This document shows, piece by piece, positions 6,709 to 15,027 of a DNA stretch of 36,010 bases (position 1 is its first letter; every line of letters begins with the position of its first letter). The stretch comes from Nitrososphaerota archaeon. GTDB taxonomy: Archaea; Thermoproteota; Nitrososphaeria; Nitrososphaerales; Nitrosopumilaceae. Under the pieces are notes generated by a model. The model searched no databases, was not told the origin of the DNA, and saw only the letters and a program-made list of their open reading frames with translations. A program made the translations under genes and the position numbers. The DNA is taken from assembly GCA_029782475.1 (NCBI GenBank), contig JARPSM010000040.1, positions 1 through 36,010 on the forward strand, written 5' to 3'.

Positions 6709-8295
6709 CTAATTCAATGTCTTGGACATGTATGGCCCATATAACGAATACCCTAATTTTTGATAATATTCTCTTGTACCTACTGCACTGATCACTAAAA
6801 GTTTTTTAGCATCAAACTCCTCTTTAGATATTTTTTCAGCTTCTTTCATCAAATTCTTTCCTAATCCTGCATGTTGAATTTCTTTTTCTTCTTTTTCTCC
6901 TAGTTTCAATGACTTTCCATACACGTGGATTTCTCTAACTATGCATGTGTCTTGATTAATTTCATCTCTGTGTGCATCTACACTTGGTTTTCTTAATCTC
7001 AAAAACCCGTAGATTGATTCATTCTTGTCTTCATATGACAAGAACACTTCTTTTCCGCCTGATGAATCATAATCAATTCTGTTTAATTTTACATCGCCTC
7101 CATCTGCCTTGTTGTTGGATAGTCCTGCTTCTCTACATCTAATGCATTTGCAAGAAAGTCCCTGTTTTGCAAGATTCTGGTGTACTATTTGCCTCAAATT
7201 TCCTGATTTTGGGCCTGCGATAATCTCTTTTGAAGATATTTCTCTTTGTACTCTCATGATTCTTACCCATTTTGGAACATTTCTTTTGGCTTCTGTTAGA
7301 ACTTTGATCATGTTTTCATCAGAGTATGGTGTGTATTTTCCCTGCTTGTATTCTTCGTATAGTGGAGTATTTTCAATAACTAGTGATGGGTAAATTTTCA
7401 ACATGTCTGGACGTAATTGTGGGTCTGAAAATAATTTTTTAAAATCTGCAATGTCTTCTTCTGGTTTCATTGTAGGTAGTCCTGGCATCATATGTGCCAC
7501 TAGTTTGTAACCTGCATCTTTTGAAATTTGAAATGATTCTACTACATCATTGTAATCATGACCTCTGTTTACTATTTTGTACACTCGTTCTTGCAGTGAT
7601 TGAACCCCAATCTCCACCCTTGTAATTCCATAACTTAACATCAAGTCTACATGTTCTTGTTTACAATAATCTGGTTTTGTTTCAATTGTAAATCCCACAT
7701 TCCTTATTGATGCATGTTCGTTGTTTGATTTTGCTTGTTCCAAATCTTTTGAATCTGTCCCATTTAATGCATCATAACATGATTTGATGAAATCTTTTTG
7801 ATAATCTTTTGGCATGAATAGAAATGTTCCACCAACAATTACTATTTCCATTTTAGATGGGTCATGTCCAAATGCAATTAATTTTTCAATCTTTGATTCG
7901 ATTTGTAATTTAGGATCGAATTCATTTTGTATTGCATTTAATGATGATGGCTCTTTCCCTGTATAACTATTAGGAGAATTAAATTCAATTCCTCCTGGAC
8001 AATACGTGCATCTTCCATGTGGGCATGCATATGGTTTTGGCATTAATGCAACCACTGATACTCCAGATGCTGTTTTAGCTGGTTTTCTAATTAGTACTTT
8101 TTTTAATTTATCAAAATCTGATTCTTTTGCCATTGACAATATTTCATAATTTCTTGGAATTCTTTCTAGTGCGTATTTTGTACAAATTTTTATAATTTCT
8201 TTTTTTACTTGTTTTTTAGTTGGCTCTTGAATCGTTAGTAAATTCCGAGTAATCTCACCACATGCTTTGGATATGACTGGGTCAAGCTTATTCAT
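6709..8295 (-). CDS. elp3: Elp3, tRNA U34 carboxymethyltransferase (radical SAM + GNAT)
   Basis: A 528-aa single-subunit archaeal Elp3. The radical SAM domain has CPHGRCTYCPGG (C91, C96, C99 for the 4Fe-4S cluster), followed by the barrel with GGTFLFMP, GFTIETKPDYC and TRVEIGVQS. A Cys cluster near the end of the SAM part (CKCIRCREAG) probably binds zinc. The GNAT acetyltransferase domain fills the C-terminal 150 residues, with acetyl-CoA loop QHAGLGKNLM. It uses acetyl-CoA and SAM to start cm5U formation at U34 of tRNAs. It leads an operon with lysS and the 66-aa membrane protein. Full length, no defects seen. Confidence 0.95.
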   Translation of the reverse strand: MNKLDPVISKACGEITRNLLTIQEPTKKQVKKEIIKICTKYALERIPRNYEILSMAKESDFDKLKKVLIRKPAKTASGVSVVALMPKPYACPHGRCTYCPGGIEFNSPNSYTGKEPSSLNAIQNEFDPKLQIESKIEKLIAFGHDPSKMEIVIVGGTFLFMPKDYQKDFIKSCYDALNGTDSKDLEQAKSNNEHASIRNVGFTIETKPDYCKQEHVDLMLSYGITRVEIGVQSLQERVYKIVNRGHDYNDVVESFQISKDAGYKLVAHMMPGLPTMKPEEDIADFKKLFSDPQLRPDMLKIYPSLVIENTPLYEEYKQGKYTPYSDENMIKVLTEAKRNVPKWVRIMRVQREISSKEIIAGPKSGNLRQIVHQNLAKQGLSCKCIRCREAGLSNNKADGGDVKLNRIDYDSSGGKEVFLSYEDKNESIYGFLRLRKPSVDAHRDEINQDTCIVREIHVYGKSLKLGEKEEKEIQHAGLGKNLMKEAEKISKEEFDAKKLLVISAVGTREYYQKLGYSLYGPYMSKTLN

Positions 8296-8351
8296 GAATG
8301 ATCATTTTGATTTGGACATAAATTCGTTAAATAATTTGGTATATTTGATAT

Positions 8352-8630
8352 CTATTTACGCCTAGTTGTTTTTCTTTTAATCGTCTTTCTAGCTGGTTTT
8401 CTCTTTACTACCTTTTTCCTCACTGTACTCTTTCTAGCTGGTTTTCTCTTTACTACCTTTTTCCTCACTGTACTCTTTCTAGCTGGTTTTCTCTTTACTA
8501 CCTTTTTCCTTACTGTACTCTCTCTTCCAATATTTTTTTTGATATCTTTTAATTTGTTTAATTCAGTTTGAATTTTTTTAATTTCTGCAATCATTTCTGC
8601 TTTGAATGAATCGTTGTTTGTTTCTGACAT
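8352..8630 (-). CDS. Histone H1-like basic repeat protein, 92 aa
   Basis: Residues 1-36 form a short mixed-charge helix (EMIAEIKKIQTELNKLKDIKK). Residues 38-82 are three copies of the 15-mer STVRKKVVKRKPARK, followed by TIKRKTTRRK. The Lys/Arg/Pro/Ala tail is like bacterial Hc1/H1-type and other tail-like nucleoid proteins, so binding DNA or RNA without sequence specificity is the most likely job; this is inferred from composition only. The repeats are almost identical at DNA level, so copy number may vary between strains. TATA-like box at 8651-8664 gives a leaderless start at ATG 8628-8630. Confidence 0.8.
   Translation of the reverse strand: MSETNNDSFKAEMIAEIKKIQTELNKLKDIKKNIGRESTVRKKVVKRKPARKSTVRKKVVKRKPARKSTVRKKVVKRKPARKTIKRKTTRRK
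8385..8519 (-). repeat. Three 45-bp tandem repeats inside the H1-like gene
   Basis: Three in-frame 45-bp units encode the 15-residue basic repeat; they differ by very few bases (for example TCACTGTA versus TTACTGTA). Near-identity suggests recent expansion or gene-internal conversion, and slippage would change the protein by whole repeats without a frameshift. Confidence 0.92.
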
Positions 8631-8650
8631 GAGTTGACCTAAAGAATTTT

Positions 8651-8664
8651 CTATATAATTTAAG
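8651..8664 (-). promoter_or_regulatory. TATA-like box of the H1-like gene
   Basis: On the minus strand CTTAAATTATATAG is centred about 27 bp before ATG 8630, the archaeal TATA position for a leaderless transcript. Confidence 0.5.
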
Positions 8665-8677
8665 ACTTGTTAATGAA

Positions 8678-9928
8678 TTATTCTGGTTTTTTCTCATTAT
8701 TTTTTAAAAGTGAGCCGTCTCCTTTTCTTTGCTCTTTCCTATATTCCACCTTTAACCATATTGGAGTGATAATTGTTGTTACTGCTACCATAATTACAAT
8801 TGTTGAATATACTTCTGATGTGAGTATTCCTGCTGTAACTCCTACTCCTGCTACAATTAACCCTACTTCTCCTCTTGAAATCATTCCAATACCTACTCGC
8901 ATTCCTTGTTGTTTGTTTTTCAAAAATAACATTGCCGGTAATCCACATCCAAATAATTTTGTTACAACTGCTACTATAATTACAACTGCACTGATAAGTA
9001 AAATTTCAACATTAACTGCTCTTAGGTCTACTTGAGCTCCGATAATTGCAAAGAACAATGGCGCAAAAATTAACCCTATTTTGCCTATGTAGTTTTCAAT
9101 TTTTTCAAATACTTTGGTAGTTGATAATGCCATTCCTACTGCAAACGCTCCAACTATCGGGGATAGCCCTATAGATCCTGCAAGAGCTGCCGCACCAAAG
9201 AACGATGCTGTTGCAATCCCTTCTACACTTCCTTTTGCTTTCCATAGTCTTGGTGTGATAATTTTTGGAATAATTACTACTGCTACTATTAACATTATTG
9301 CAAAGAATCCTAATACTTTTAAAATTGTAATTGTAATTTCTGTAATATCGATATTGTCTACTCCTCCATCTGAACCTGCAATTGATGAAACAACTGATAG
9401 TACTGCAATTGCTAAAATGTCATCTACTACTGCTGCACCGATGATTAATCTAGCTTCTGGAGTTTTAATTTTACCAAATTCACTTAGTACTTGAATTGAA
9501 ATTGCAATACTTGTCGCAGTAAGTGCAGTTGCAATTAACATTGATTGTAGTGCATCAAATCCAAATAGTTGGAATACTGCTAATCCTGCAAAGAATGGGA
9601 CTACAACACCTAATGTCCCAACTGTAAATGATGCCTTTCCTCCTCTGAGGAATTCTTTTGGGGTCATTTCTAATCCTGCCATAAACAAAATTACAATTGC
9701 CCCCATCTCTCCAAGTATTTTGATTTCATCGTTGATGTGAAGTAATTGCCTTCCATCAACTACAAAAAATGCTCCTAATGCAAATGGTCCTACGATCATT
9801 CCAGCTAATAGTTCACCTAAAACAATTGGAAGTTTCAATCTGAGGAAGAGCTCTGCCATTAATTTAGCTGCAAAAAGTAGTATTCCTACTCCGATAATTG
9901 TTTCAATAAATTGTGCCTCTGCAGCCAT
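8678..9928 (-). CDS. Kef-type cation:proton antiporter (CPA2)
   Basis: A 416-aa polytopic membrane protein with about 12 hydrophobic segments. The N-terminus (LPIVLGELLAGMIVGPFALG) is the family signature. Further features are GLEMTPKEFLRGGK, the ion-site region ATALTATSIAISIQVLSEFGK with AAVVDDILAI (the two Asp expected in CPA antiporters), and ISRGEVGLIVAGVG. It lacks the C-terminal TrkA-N/RCK domain of KefB/C, ending in a short charged tail (EYRKEQRKGDGSLLKNNEKKPE). Likely Na+ or K+/H+ exchange for pH and salt balance. It stands alone on the minus strand with its own intergenic region upstream. Confidence 0.9.
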   Translation of the reverse strand: MAAEAQFIETIIGVGILLFAAKLMAELFLRLKLPIVLGELLAGMIVGPFALGAFFVVDGRQLLHINDEIKILGEMGAIVILFMAGLEMTPKEFLRGGKASFTVGTLGVVVPFFAGLAVFQLFGFDALQSMLIATALTATSIAISIQVLSEFGKIKTPEARLIIGAAVVDDILAIAVLSVVSSIAGSDGGVDNIDITEITITILKVLGFFAIMLIVAVVIIPKIITPRLWKAKGSVEGIATASFFGAAALAGSIGLSPIVGAFAVGMALSTTKVFEKIENYIGKIGLIFAPLFFAIIGAQVDLRAVNVEILLISAVVIIVAVVTKLFGCGLPAMLFLKNKQQGMRVGIGMISRGEVGLIVAGVGVTAGILTSEVYSTIVIMVAVTTIITPIWLKVEYRKEQRKGDGSLLKNNEKKPE

Positions 9929-10031
9929 CTCTCTATAGGCTTAGAAAATTCTGTCATATAAGGTGATATTCTCTTAAAAATTATTCACTGTTGTTGAAAA
10001 CCCTTTTTCAATTCGATCTTTTTTTGAAAAA

Positions 10032-10241
10032 TTATTTTTTCTCTTTTAGCAAAGTTTCCATTATTTCGGTATTGGATCTAATCCATACTTTGAGATATTT
10101 TGAAAACAAATTCTCTAGTGCCTCCATTGGCAAACCTGCAAATCTAGGATCTGCTTGTAGATCCATGAATTGCTCGTGAAACTGTTCCAAATTTAATTTC
10201 TGTTCTTTGTTTGTTATGTCTAATTTTTCAATGACATTCAT
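10032..10241 (-). CDS. Hypothetical small helical protein, 69 aa
   Basis: Soluble, predominantly helical: NVIEKLDITNKEQKLNLEQ, then ADPRFAGLPMEALENLFSKYL and VWIRSNTEIMETLLKEKK. No Cys, signal peptide or membrane segment, and no family recognised. The overlapping plus-strand frame (9991-10179) is less protein-like. It lies between the antiporter and purM on the same strand with gaps of about 100 and 72 bp, so it may be its own unit. Confidence 0.65.
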   Translation of the reverse strand: MNVIEKLDITNKEQKLNLEQFHEQFMDLQADPRFAGLPMEALENLFSKYLKVWIRSNTEIMETLLKEKK

Positions 10242-10313
10242 ATGCTCATTTCATTTCTAATCTTTTCTTAAAACTTAAAGTTTTGGTGTTTCTTTGAATC
10301 TTTTAAATTCAAC

Positions 10314-11336
10314 TTATGCAATTTTTATAGAATTTACAAAGACACCTTTCTTTGAAATGATCTGTCCAATTTCTTGACTTGAAATTTTATGCTTTTTGAA
10401 TATTGATTTTATTTTTGTTGCCTGATCTTTTGGTGCAACTACGCAAAACCCTACTCCCATATTGAATGTCTTGTACATTTCCTCTGGTTTTACTCCTTGC
10501 TCTTCTACTAATCCCATAATTGGAGGGATTTTTGGTAGTGAATCTATTTCATAACCGATATTCTTCAAACGTAATAGTTTGGTAAATGCACCTCCTGTAA
10601 TATGTGCAAATCCATTAACTTTGCATTTTTTGTTTATTTCAAGAACTGGGTTTGTGTAAATTTCAGTTGGTTTGAGTAATGCATCACCAATTACTCCAAC
10701 TCCTTTTACTTTGTCTTTCACAGAATATTTTGTTAATAGTGCCTTTCTTGCTAGTGAATACCCGTTTGAATGAATTCCTGAACTATTTACACCAATAATG
10801 ACATCCCCTGATTTGATTTTATTTCCAAGCACCATCTCTTTTTTCTCCAATAATCCAACTACCATACCTGCTAAATCAAATGCAAACCCTTTACCTTCGA
10901 TTACATCTGGCATGATCGCTGTTTCTCCTCCTACAATTGGCATTGCTGATTTTTTAGCACCTGTTACTAGTCCTTTTACAATTTTTTTGAATATTGTTAC
11001 ATCATTTTTGTTTGAAGCGATGTAATCTACAAATGAAATTGGTGTTGCACCGATACAAATTATATCATTGACGTTCATTGCAACACAATCAATTCCTATT
11101 GTGTTGTATTTTTTCATCATGTTTGCAATTACAACTTTGGTTCCAACACCATCAGTATGTGTTGCTAATAGTTTCCCACCTGGGATTTCTACAATTCCTG
11201 CATAATGGCCAAACCCATGTGTCATCTTTGCTTTCTTTTGCAGCTTATGCGTTGATGAAATTAGTTTGCCGATGGCTTTTTGACTTTGTTTAATTTTAGA
11301 AATATCTACACCTGCTTTTTTGTATGTTAAAGCCAT
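10314..11336 (-). CDS. purM: Phosphoribosylformylglycinamidine cyclo-ligase (AIR synthetase)
   Basis: A 340-aa PurM, which closes formylglycinamidine ribonucleotide to aminoimidazole ribonucleotide with ATP in purine synthesis. Family landmarks: YKKAGVDISK near the start, the ATP-binding loop LLATHTDGVGTK, AMNVNDIICIGATPISFVDY, GGETAIMPDVIEG, GVNSSGIHSNGYSLARK, and GFAHITGGAFTKLLRL. Normal length with no damaged motifs. Other pur genes are not adjacent. Confidence 0.96.
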   Translation of the reverse strand: MALTYKKAGVDISKIKQSQKAIGKLISSTHKLQKKAKMTHGFGHYAGIVEIPGGKLLATHTDGVGTKVVIANMMKKYNTIGIDCVAMNVNDIICIGATPISFVDYIASNKNDVTIFKKIVKGLVTGAKKSAMPIVGGETAIMPDVIEGKGFAFDLAGMVVGLLEKKEMVLGNKIKSGDVIIGVNSSGIHSNGYSLARKALLTKYSVKDKVKGVGVIGDALLKPTEIYTNPVLEINKKCKVNGFAHITGGAFTKLLRLKNIGYEIDSLPKIPPIMGLVEEQGVKPEEMYKTFNMGVGFCVVAPKDQATKIKSIFKKHKISSQEIGQIISKKGVFVNSIKIA

Positions 11337-11385
11337 ATTTTGTTGCGTATCTGTTATGAATAAAAGAATTTGCCCTGTGTTTCGA

Positions 11386-12111
11386 TCACATGTACATGCC
11401 GGATATCTCTTCTCTATGCTTTGAATATTTTTGAGATAATTCGCTAAATTCTGAATGAATTCTGTCTTTTTGTTTTTTGAGTTCTGATGTGTCTATATTC
11501 ATATCATAAAATCGATTTAATGCTTCAATTAGAGTAGCTGCTGCTGCTGAATCTGGAGCTTCCTTGTTTGCTTTGGCCAATAGAGTTAATCCTTGAATCT
11601 CCCTAACTAGGCATTCATTTAGTATTCCTCCTGGAATTCCTGTGATGAATCCTTGTGGAATCATACTGATGTCTTTATCTGCCATTGTTCTAACTAGATC
11701 TTCTTCTGCTGCACAATATGCTTTGTCATCGTGTTCTGTACTTGCAACTCCATCTAAAATCACAATTTCTTTGGAGTCTTTCTGTGCTGCCCAATCTAGA
11801 ATTGATGATACTAGGGTGAATAATCCCTCCATTCTTAATGTAATTTCACAAATTATTGCGCAAACGGTTCCTTCTTTATTTGTATAAAATCGAAATGGGT
11901 GTCGTAATCTACCTCTCATGAATACTGTTGATGGCGGAAGATATTTTGATCTCATGACTGCAATTTCTTCCATTTCTAATTCTGTGATGATGTGATTAAT
12001 TGCAACTGGACCTACTAAACCTGCCCCTACAAATCCTGCAAAAATTATTGGGCTGTTTAATTCTACTTGTTTTATTTCAAAAACTTCAGCTTCTGGAAAT
12101 TCTTTTTGCAC
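11386..12111 (-). CDS. PAC2-family protein (proteasome assembly chaperone-like)
   Basis: 241 aa with the PAC2 fold: N-terminal LNSPIIFAGFVGAGLVGPVA, then IAVMRSKYLPPSTVFM, a central EIVILDGVAST, and PQGFITGIPGGILNECL, followed by a Glu/Lys-rich C-terminal helix (LKKQKDRIHSEFSELSQKY). Archaeal members (PbaA/PbaB-like) bind proteasome-related ATPase assemblies, so a chaperone or adaptor role is likely but not shown by the sequence. It stands between purM and the winged-helix regulator, each separated by 50-75 bp. Confidence 0.85.
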   Translation of the reverse strand: MQKEFPEAEVFEIKQVELNSPIIFAGFVGAGLVGPVAINHIITELEMEEIAVMRSKYLPPSTVFMRGRLRHPFRFYTNKEGTVCAIICEITLRMEGLFTLVSSILDWAAQKDSKEIVILDGVASTEHDDKAYCAAEEDLVRTMADKDISMIPQGFITGIPGGILNECLVREIQGLTLLAKANKEAPDSAAAATLIEALNRFYDMNIDTSELKKQKDRIHSEFSELSQKYSKHREEISGMYM

Positions 12112-12186
12112 TGTTTACGTCGATGTGTTCTGATTAATTACCTTTGTCAATAAGTAAATTGTATGTGGAAATAAAAAAATAGATGA

Positions 12187-12543
12187 TTAGGCTACGTAGT
12201 TGTTCTTTTGCATGAATAGATTCAACATGATTCGTCCCTTATCTGTGATTGTGTAGATCACGTTTGCTCCCACTGCTTCTTTTTCTATGAATTTGTAATC
12301 TACACACAAGTGCAAATAGTTTAGAAATGATTTTTTCATTCTAATTTTTGACTTTGAATACAAATCCGTAAACGTCATAGGATTACCTTTTAGTTGGTAT
12401 AGCAATTTCAATAAAGACAACGTACTGTAATCTTTTGTTCTTGCTTTTACTGCATCGAGTACTTGTTCATCTCTATGTATGATGAAATCCTCGAATTGGT
12501 CTGCCACTTCTAGTGGTACATATGTTAGTCTTGTTCGCATCAT
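12187..12543 (-). CDS. Winged-helix transcriptional regulator, 118 aa
   Basis: The middle of the protein (residues about 38-105) has a wHTH layout: LSLLKLLYQLKGNPMTFTDL, SKIRMKKSFLNYLHLCVDY as recognition part, and a wing in EKEAVGANVIYTITDKG, ending NLFMQKNNYVA. An N-terminal helical arm precedes it. Two Met codons occur at the start (12541-12543 and 12538-12540). A perfect palindrome of TACCGTA half-sites lies exactly over the start codon and the bases upstream, strongly suggesting autorepression. Ligand unknown. Confidence 0.8.
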   Translation of the reverse strand: MMRTRLTYVPLEVADQFEDFIIHRDEQVLDAVKARTKDYSTLSLLKLLYQLKGNPMTFTDLYSKSKIRMKKSFLNYLHLCVDYKFIEKEAVGANVIYTITDKGRIMLNLFMQKNNYVA

Positions 12544-12559
12544 ACCGTATAGTACGGTA
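12543..12559. promoter_or_regulatory. Perfect 7-3-7 palindromic operator at the regulator's own start
   Basis: TACCGTA (12543-12549), spacer TAG, TACGGTA (12553-12559): both arms match perfectly. The site begins within the ATG of the winged-helix gene and ends just short of the AT-rich promoter region on its 5' side, so bound protein would cover the transcription start of a leaderless mRNA. It is GC-richer than its surroundings. The likely binder is the regulator encoded here. Confidence 0.65.
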
Positions 12560-12715
12560 CATTACTTTATTAGTGTTTGATATGGTTTTTGTTGATCTTC
12601 TCAGCTGGTTTTTTTACACCTGATCGTGACTAGATCGGCTATTTTTGGAATTAGCTTGAATTGTGAAATTATAGTATATCACCTGATTTAAACAACCAAA
12701 ATTCAAAATCAATTT

Positions 12716-13660
12716 GTGGAAATTGCGATAAGTGCCATACTGACTGTAGTTGGATTAGTTATGTTGTGCTTTGGTGGTAACTGGTTAGTTAGTGGTGGTG
12801 TAGCAATTGCAAAAAAATTCCGTATTAGTAATTTAGTAATTGGTATGACCATTGTAGCGTATGGTACATCAACTCCTGAACTTGCAGCAAGTATTCAAGC
12901 AGCTGGAGAACACAGTGCAATAATTCTTGGAAATATTATTGGTAGTAACATTGCAAATGTTGGAATGGTTATTGGTATTGCAGCAATTATTGTTCCACTT
13001 GCAGTTAGTAAATCTGTTTTAAGAAAAGAAATTCCAATAATGCTTGGTGTTTCGTTACTTTTAATTTTAATTTCAATTGATGGGGTAATCTCTCAGTATG
13101 ATGGTGTAATTTTGCTTGCTGGTTTGGGATTATTTGCATATTATACATTCAAAGATGCAATGAAACAACGAGCAGAACATAAAGAAAATGAAGAAAAAGT
13201 TGAACAAAGTAAAAACAATGTTTATCTAAAATCTGCAGGATTAATTGGAATTGGTGTTGTTTTGTTGTATGTTGGTGCAATTCTTACAGTTGACAATGCT
13301 GTAATTTTAGCAAAAGAATTTGGATTGTCTGAAAAAATAATTGGATTGACTGTAATTGCTATTGGAACTTCCCTCCCAGAATTAATCACATCCATAGTTG
13401 CAATTAGAAAAGGCCATACAGACATTGGTGTTGGAAATATTATCGGAAGTAACATTTACAATATTTTGATGATTATGGGCATTGGTGCTGTACTTGGTGG
13501 AGTAATGGTTGATGCTGATGTTTATGTTGATTATGCAATAATGATCATATTCAGTTTATCTTTACTCATTGCTTTGAAGACTGGAATAATTGGTAGGCCT
13601 ATGGGTATTGCTTTGGCTATAGGTTATGTTGCCTATCTGATAGTCACTTTTTTCAAGTAA
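12716..13660 (+). CDS. Na+/Ca2+ (CaCA-family) exchanger
   Basis: A 314-aa membrane protein of about 10 spans with two alpha-repeats. Repeat 1 has GMTIVAYGTSTPELAASIQA and GNIIGSNIANVGMVIG; repeat 2 has GLTVIAIGTSLPELITSIVA and VGNIIGSNIYNILMIMG. The paired GTSxPEL and GNIIGSN blocks carry the ion-coordinating residues, as in the archaeal NCX_Mj exchanger. A short charged loop (KQRAEHKENEEKVEQSKNN) lies between halves. Likely expels Ca2+ using the Na+ gradient. Start is GTG 12716 (MEIAIS). It is divergent from the regulator at 12543 and convergent with tldE (7-bp gap). Confidence 0.92.
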   Translation: MEIAISAILTVVGLVMLCFGGNWLVSGGVAIAKKFRISNLVIGMTIVAYGTSTPELAASIQAAGEHSAIILGNIIGSNIANVGMVIGIAAIIVPLAVSKSVLRKEIPIMLGVSLLLILISIDGVISQYDGVILLAGLGLFAYYTFKDAMKQRAEHKENEEKVEQSKNNVYLKSAGLIGIGVVLLYVGAILTVDNAVILAKEFGLSEKIIGLTVIAIGTSLPELITSIVAIRKGHTDIGVGNIIGSNIYNILMIMGIGAVLGGVMVDADVYVDYAIMIIFSLSLLIALKTGIIGRPMGIALAIGYVAYLIVTFFK

Positions 13661-13667
13661 TTTGTGA

Positions 13668-15026
13668 CTAGATCGAATTTACTGCAATATTTTCTGCCTT
13701 TAGTGAGGGTGTAATTGATGGAAGTGATGCCCACTGGATGACGTTTCTTTGATTGTTTCCAATGGCTGAAATATTTTTCAACATGTTTGGAAGGTTGTGA
13801 ATTATTCTAACTGGTTTTCCTGGGCCTACTATTTCTCCATTTTTAATAATTCTAATTCCGCTTCTTGCTGTACATGAAAAATCTCCTCTGATTGGATTTA
13901 CTGCATATGTGTACCATAATCTTCCTACAAGCAAGCCATGTTTTGTTTCTTTTATCATTTCTTCTTGGGAATAATCTCCTTGCATTATTTTCAAATTGTG
14001 AGGCGATGATGTTGGAATTGGTTCAGAACTCCTTCCCATAGGGGAGCCAGAACGTGATGCATTACCTGTTGATTGATTCTCTTCTTTGTAACTGTCAAAT
14101 AGATTTGAAAATGTATTTTTGAAAATACCTTTTTCAATTAGATTTTGTTTCTTTGTTTTAATTCCTTCATCGTCTATTGATTTTGTTCCAATTCCTTCTG
14201 GTATGTGTGGATCATCTACTAGATCAAGTTCTTTAACTGCAATTTCTTTTTCATAACTGTTTGAAAAACAACTTTTCTTTTCTGAAAATGTTTTAAAATT
14301 AAAGTTAGATGCTACCACAAAAGCCAGTATCTCTCCTACTGAATACGGCTCAAAAATTATAGAATATACATCTGAATCAATTTTCTGTGGATTTATTGAT
14401 TCTATACACATTGTCTTTGCGTCTTTACCTATTTGTTCTGGAGAAAAATTTGAAAATGTTCTTCCACATGCATGTCCAATTCCTGATACTGGAGTTTGCC
14501 CTATTTCTGATTCGGCATTAATAATTCCTGAAATGTATGTGGCTTTATTTGAAAAATCAAGTCCATTGGAATTCATTAATTCAAATTTTTCAGATATTAT
14601 GTGGAGAGATCCGGTAATTGTGTTCACTTTGTCATTCTTTGCTGCATCGATCATATTTTGTGCGATATTCATGGATTCTGAGCCTGAAATATGCTCTAAT
14701 TTTTCATCAAATGTCCCCTCTAATTGAATATGTTCTGTTTTGGATGGTAATCCTCCCCAAAATTCTCTTGATTTGAGGTTCGATGATGCACTCAAAGCCC
14801 TCAACATTGTTTGCTCTATTTCTTCTTCATTTGTTGTCTGCATTGATGTGATTTTTTTATCGTGAATTAATCTAATTCCAAAACTTTGATCGAAATTTTG
14901 TTTAATTTCAACAATTTCTGAATCTGTAATTCTAACTGTGATGATTTTTTTCTTTACTAAAGTGATGTCGCATTCATCAATCTTTAATTTTTTTGCATTA
15001 TTTAGTGCCTTTTCTAAGGCGGACAA
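13668..15026 (-). CDS. TldE/PmbA-type subunit of a TldD/E metallopeptidase
   Basis: A 452-aa member of the TldD/PmbA family. N-terminal half: ITVRITDSEIVEIKQNFDQSF, GIRLIHDKKITSMQTTN. C-terminal half: IIFEPYSVGEILAFVV, DDPHIPEGIGTKSIDDEG, SRSGSPMGRSSEPIPTSS, GDFSCTARSGIRIIKNGE. I see no HExxxH zinc motif, which marks TldD, so this looks like the non-catalytic TldE/PmbA partner. TldD/E heterodimers cleave unstructured peptides and mature some modified peptides in bacteria. Start TTG 15024-15026 lies 1 bp from the stop of cofH, so it is in the cof operon. No tldD lies in the window. Confidence 0.85.
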   Translation of the reverse strand: MSALEKALNNAKKLKIDECDITLVKKKIITVRITDSEIVEIKQNFDQSFGIRLIHDKKITSMQTTNEEEIEQTMLRALSASSNLKSREFWGGLPSKTEHIQLEGTFDEKLEHISGSESMNIAQNMIDAAKNDKVNTITGSLHIISEKFELMNSNGLDFSNKATYISGIINAESEIGQTPVSGIGHACGRTFSNFSPEQIGKDAKTMCIESINPQKIDSDVYSIIFEPYSVGEILAFVVASNFNFKTFSEKKSCFSNSYEKEIAVKELDLVDDPHIPEGIGTKSIDDEGIKTKKQNLIEKGIFKNTFSNLFDSYKEENQSTGNASRSGSPMGRSSEPIPTSSPHNLKIMQGDYSQEEMIKETKHGLLVGRLWYTYAVNPIRGDFSCTARSGIRIIKNGEIVGPGKPVRIIHNLPNMLKNISAIGNNQRNVIQWASLPSITPSLKAENIAVNSI

Positions 15027-15027
15027 A

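Noticed and set aside
8385-8519. CRISPR-like array
   Set aside because: The 45-bp units are directly adjacent with no spacers and encode a basic repeat protein in frame.
9114-9494. 126-aa plus-strand ORF inside the antiporter
   Set aside because: Antisense frame of a hydrophobic Ala/Ile/Val-rich gene, typical shadow ORF.
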